Shown: positions 63,701 through 64,000 of the stretch, piece by piece
Layout of the letters: the number at the start of each line of letters is the position of its first letter
Numbering within the stretch: position 1 is the first letter of the stretch
Source: Chloroflexota bacterium
GTDB lineage: Bacteria > Chloroflexota > UBA11872 > VXOZ01
Assembly (NCBI GenBank): GCA_026710945.1
Contig: JAPOQA010000040.1
Span: 1 to 64,000 of the forward strand
DNA: 64,000 nt
Direction: 5' to 3'
Notes under the pieces: model-generated
Seen by the model: the letters and a program-made list of their open reading frames with translations, nothing else
Database searches by the model: none
What the model was told of the DNA's origin: nothing
Translations under genes and position numbers: made by a program

Positions 63701-64000
63701 GCGCCAATCACCTTATGTTCTCTGAAGGAAGGGAACAAAAATTCTACCTAAGTGTACCAGAGCTAGCGTACTGCAAAAGGAATGTATGAACCGTCCCAGG
63801 CATTCCTGCTCGATACGCCCTCTATGCATAGGGACTGCCGGCAAAGTCATCACTCCCGCAAGCGTGCGCCGGGGCTTGTCCAGCGCCCCCGCTTCCCCTA
63901 TTTCAATGTCCCCGGACAGGCTTTGCGCTGGCATAGCGGCGGTGGCCGCAGGTTTGAAACATTCGCTACCGGAGCCGCAGATTCTAAATCTGCGCTACCG
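63701..64000. other. Right-edge intergenic region with two P1 palindromes
   Basis: Contains a degenerate P2-like hairpin near 63867-63893 and two consecutive P1 elements at 63948-63972 and 63977-64000, the last running to the edge. A gene is not visible. Confidence 0.7.

Overview
The window looks like a chromosome segment of a moderately GC-rich heterotrophic bacterium, most probably a Chloroflexota member (inference). The supporting pattern is a succinate dehydrogenase with a CCG-domain HdrB-like subunit, a fused gamma-alpha 2-oxoglutarate:ferredoxin oxidoreductase, a split transketolase, seven Gfo/Idh/MocA-family oxidoreductases, an orphan sugar-type ABC binding protein and many intergenic palindromic repeats. 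There is no rRNA, recognisable transposase, integrase or CRISPR array. One tRNA (Leu, CAG) is present.

Layout. 0-4.5 kb is housekeeping: a signal peptidase I gene entering from the left edge with a repetitive C-terminal tail, radC, a small membrane zinc-ribbon protein, a GreA-type factor with an extra N-terminal domain, tRNA-Leu and an MBL-fold hydrolase. 4.6-12.7 kb holds an aminotransferase, an MDR dehydrogenase, three Gfo/Idh/MocA oxidoreductases (two a tandem duplication), a VOC protein and a xylose-isomerase-like TIM barrel. 12.9-24.5 kb, mostly on the plus strand, holds aconitase, another Gfo/Idh/MocA protein, an SDR, a DUF59/MIP18 protein, an unrecognised nucleotidyltransferase-like protein, a CPBP protease (minus strand), split transketolase and a LysM lipoprotein. 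24.7-34.9 kb (minus strand) is catabolic: two more Gfo/Idh/MocA genes, a MetE-like protein, an alpha/beta hydrolase, a solute-binding protein, an isochorismatase-family hydrolase, FabG-like reductase and thiolase. 35.6-42.7 kb holds a HAD phosphatase, a fused CoA-transferase, a metallophosphoesterase, a VOC protein, an enolase-superfamily enzyme and an LCP protein.

42.9-54.1 kb is a TCA-cycle block, all on the minus strand: sucC-sucD, a ceramidase-like gene, korA-korB, sdhA-sdhB-sdhE and mdh. With aconitase at 12.9 kb these supply most of an oxidative (or, with the ferredoxin-linked enzyme, potentially reversible) cycle. 54.4-57.9 kb is a 1171-residue SIR2-domain protein of lower GC, the best candidate for a phage-defence or other accessory gene. 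58-63.7 kb contains an aldo/keto reductase whose 3' end has been amplified into an A-B-A-B tandem array, another Gfo/Idh/MocA gene, a HerA-like ATPase with a repeat element embedded in its reading frame, and an HpaI-type aldolase.

The dominant non-coding theme is short palindromic elements of at least four families scattered between genes, and in one case inside a gene. The catabolic genes fit an organism living on varied sugars, polyols, sugar acids and acyl compounds; specific substrates cannot be read from the sequence.
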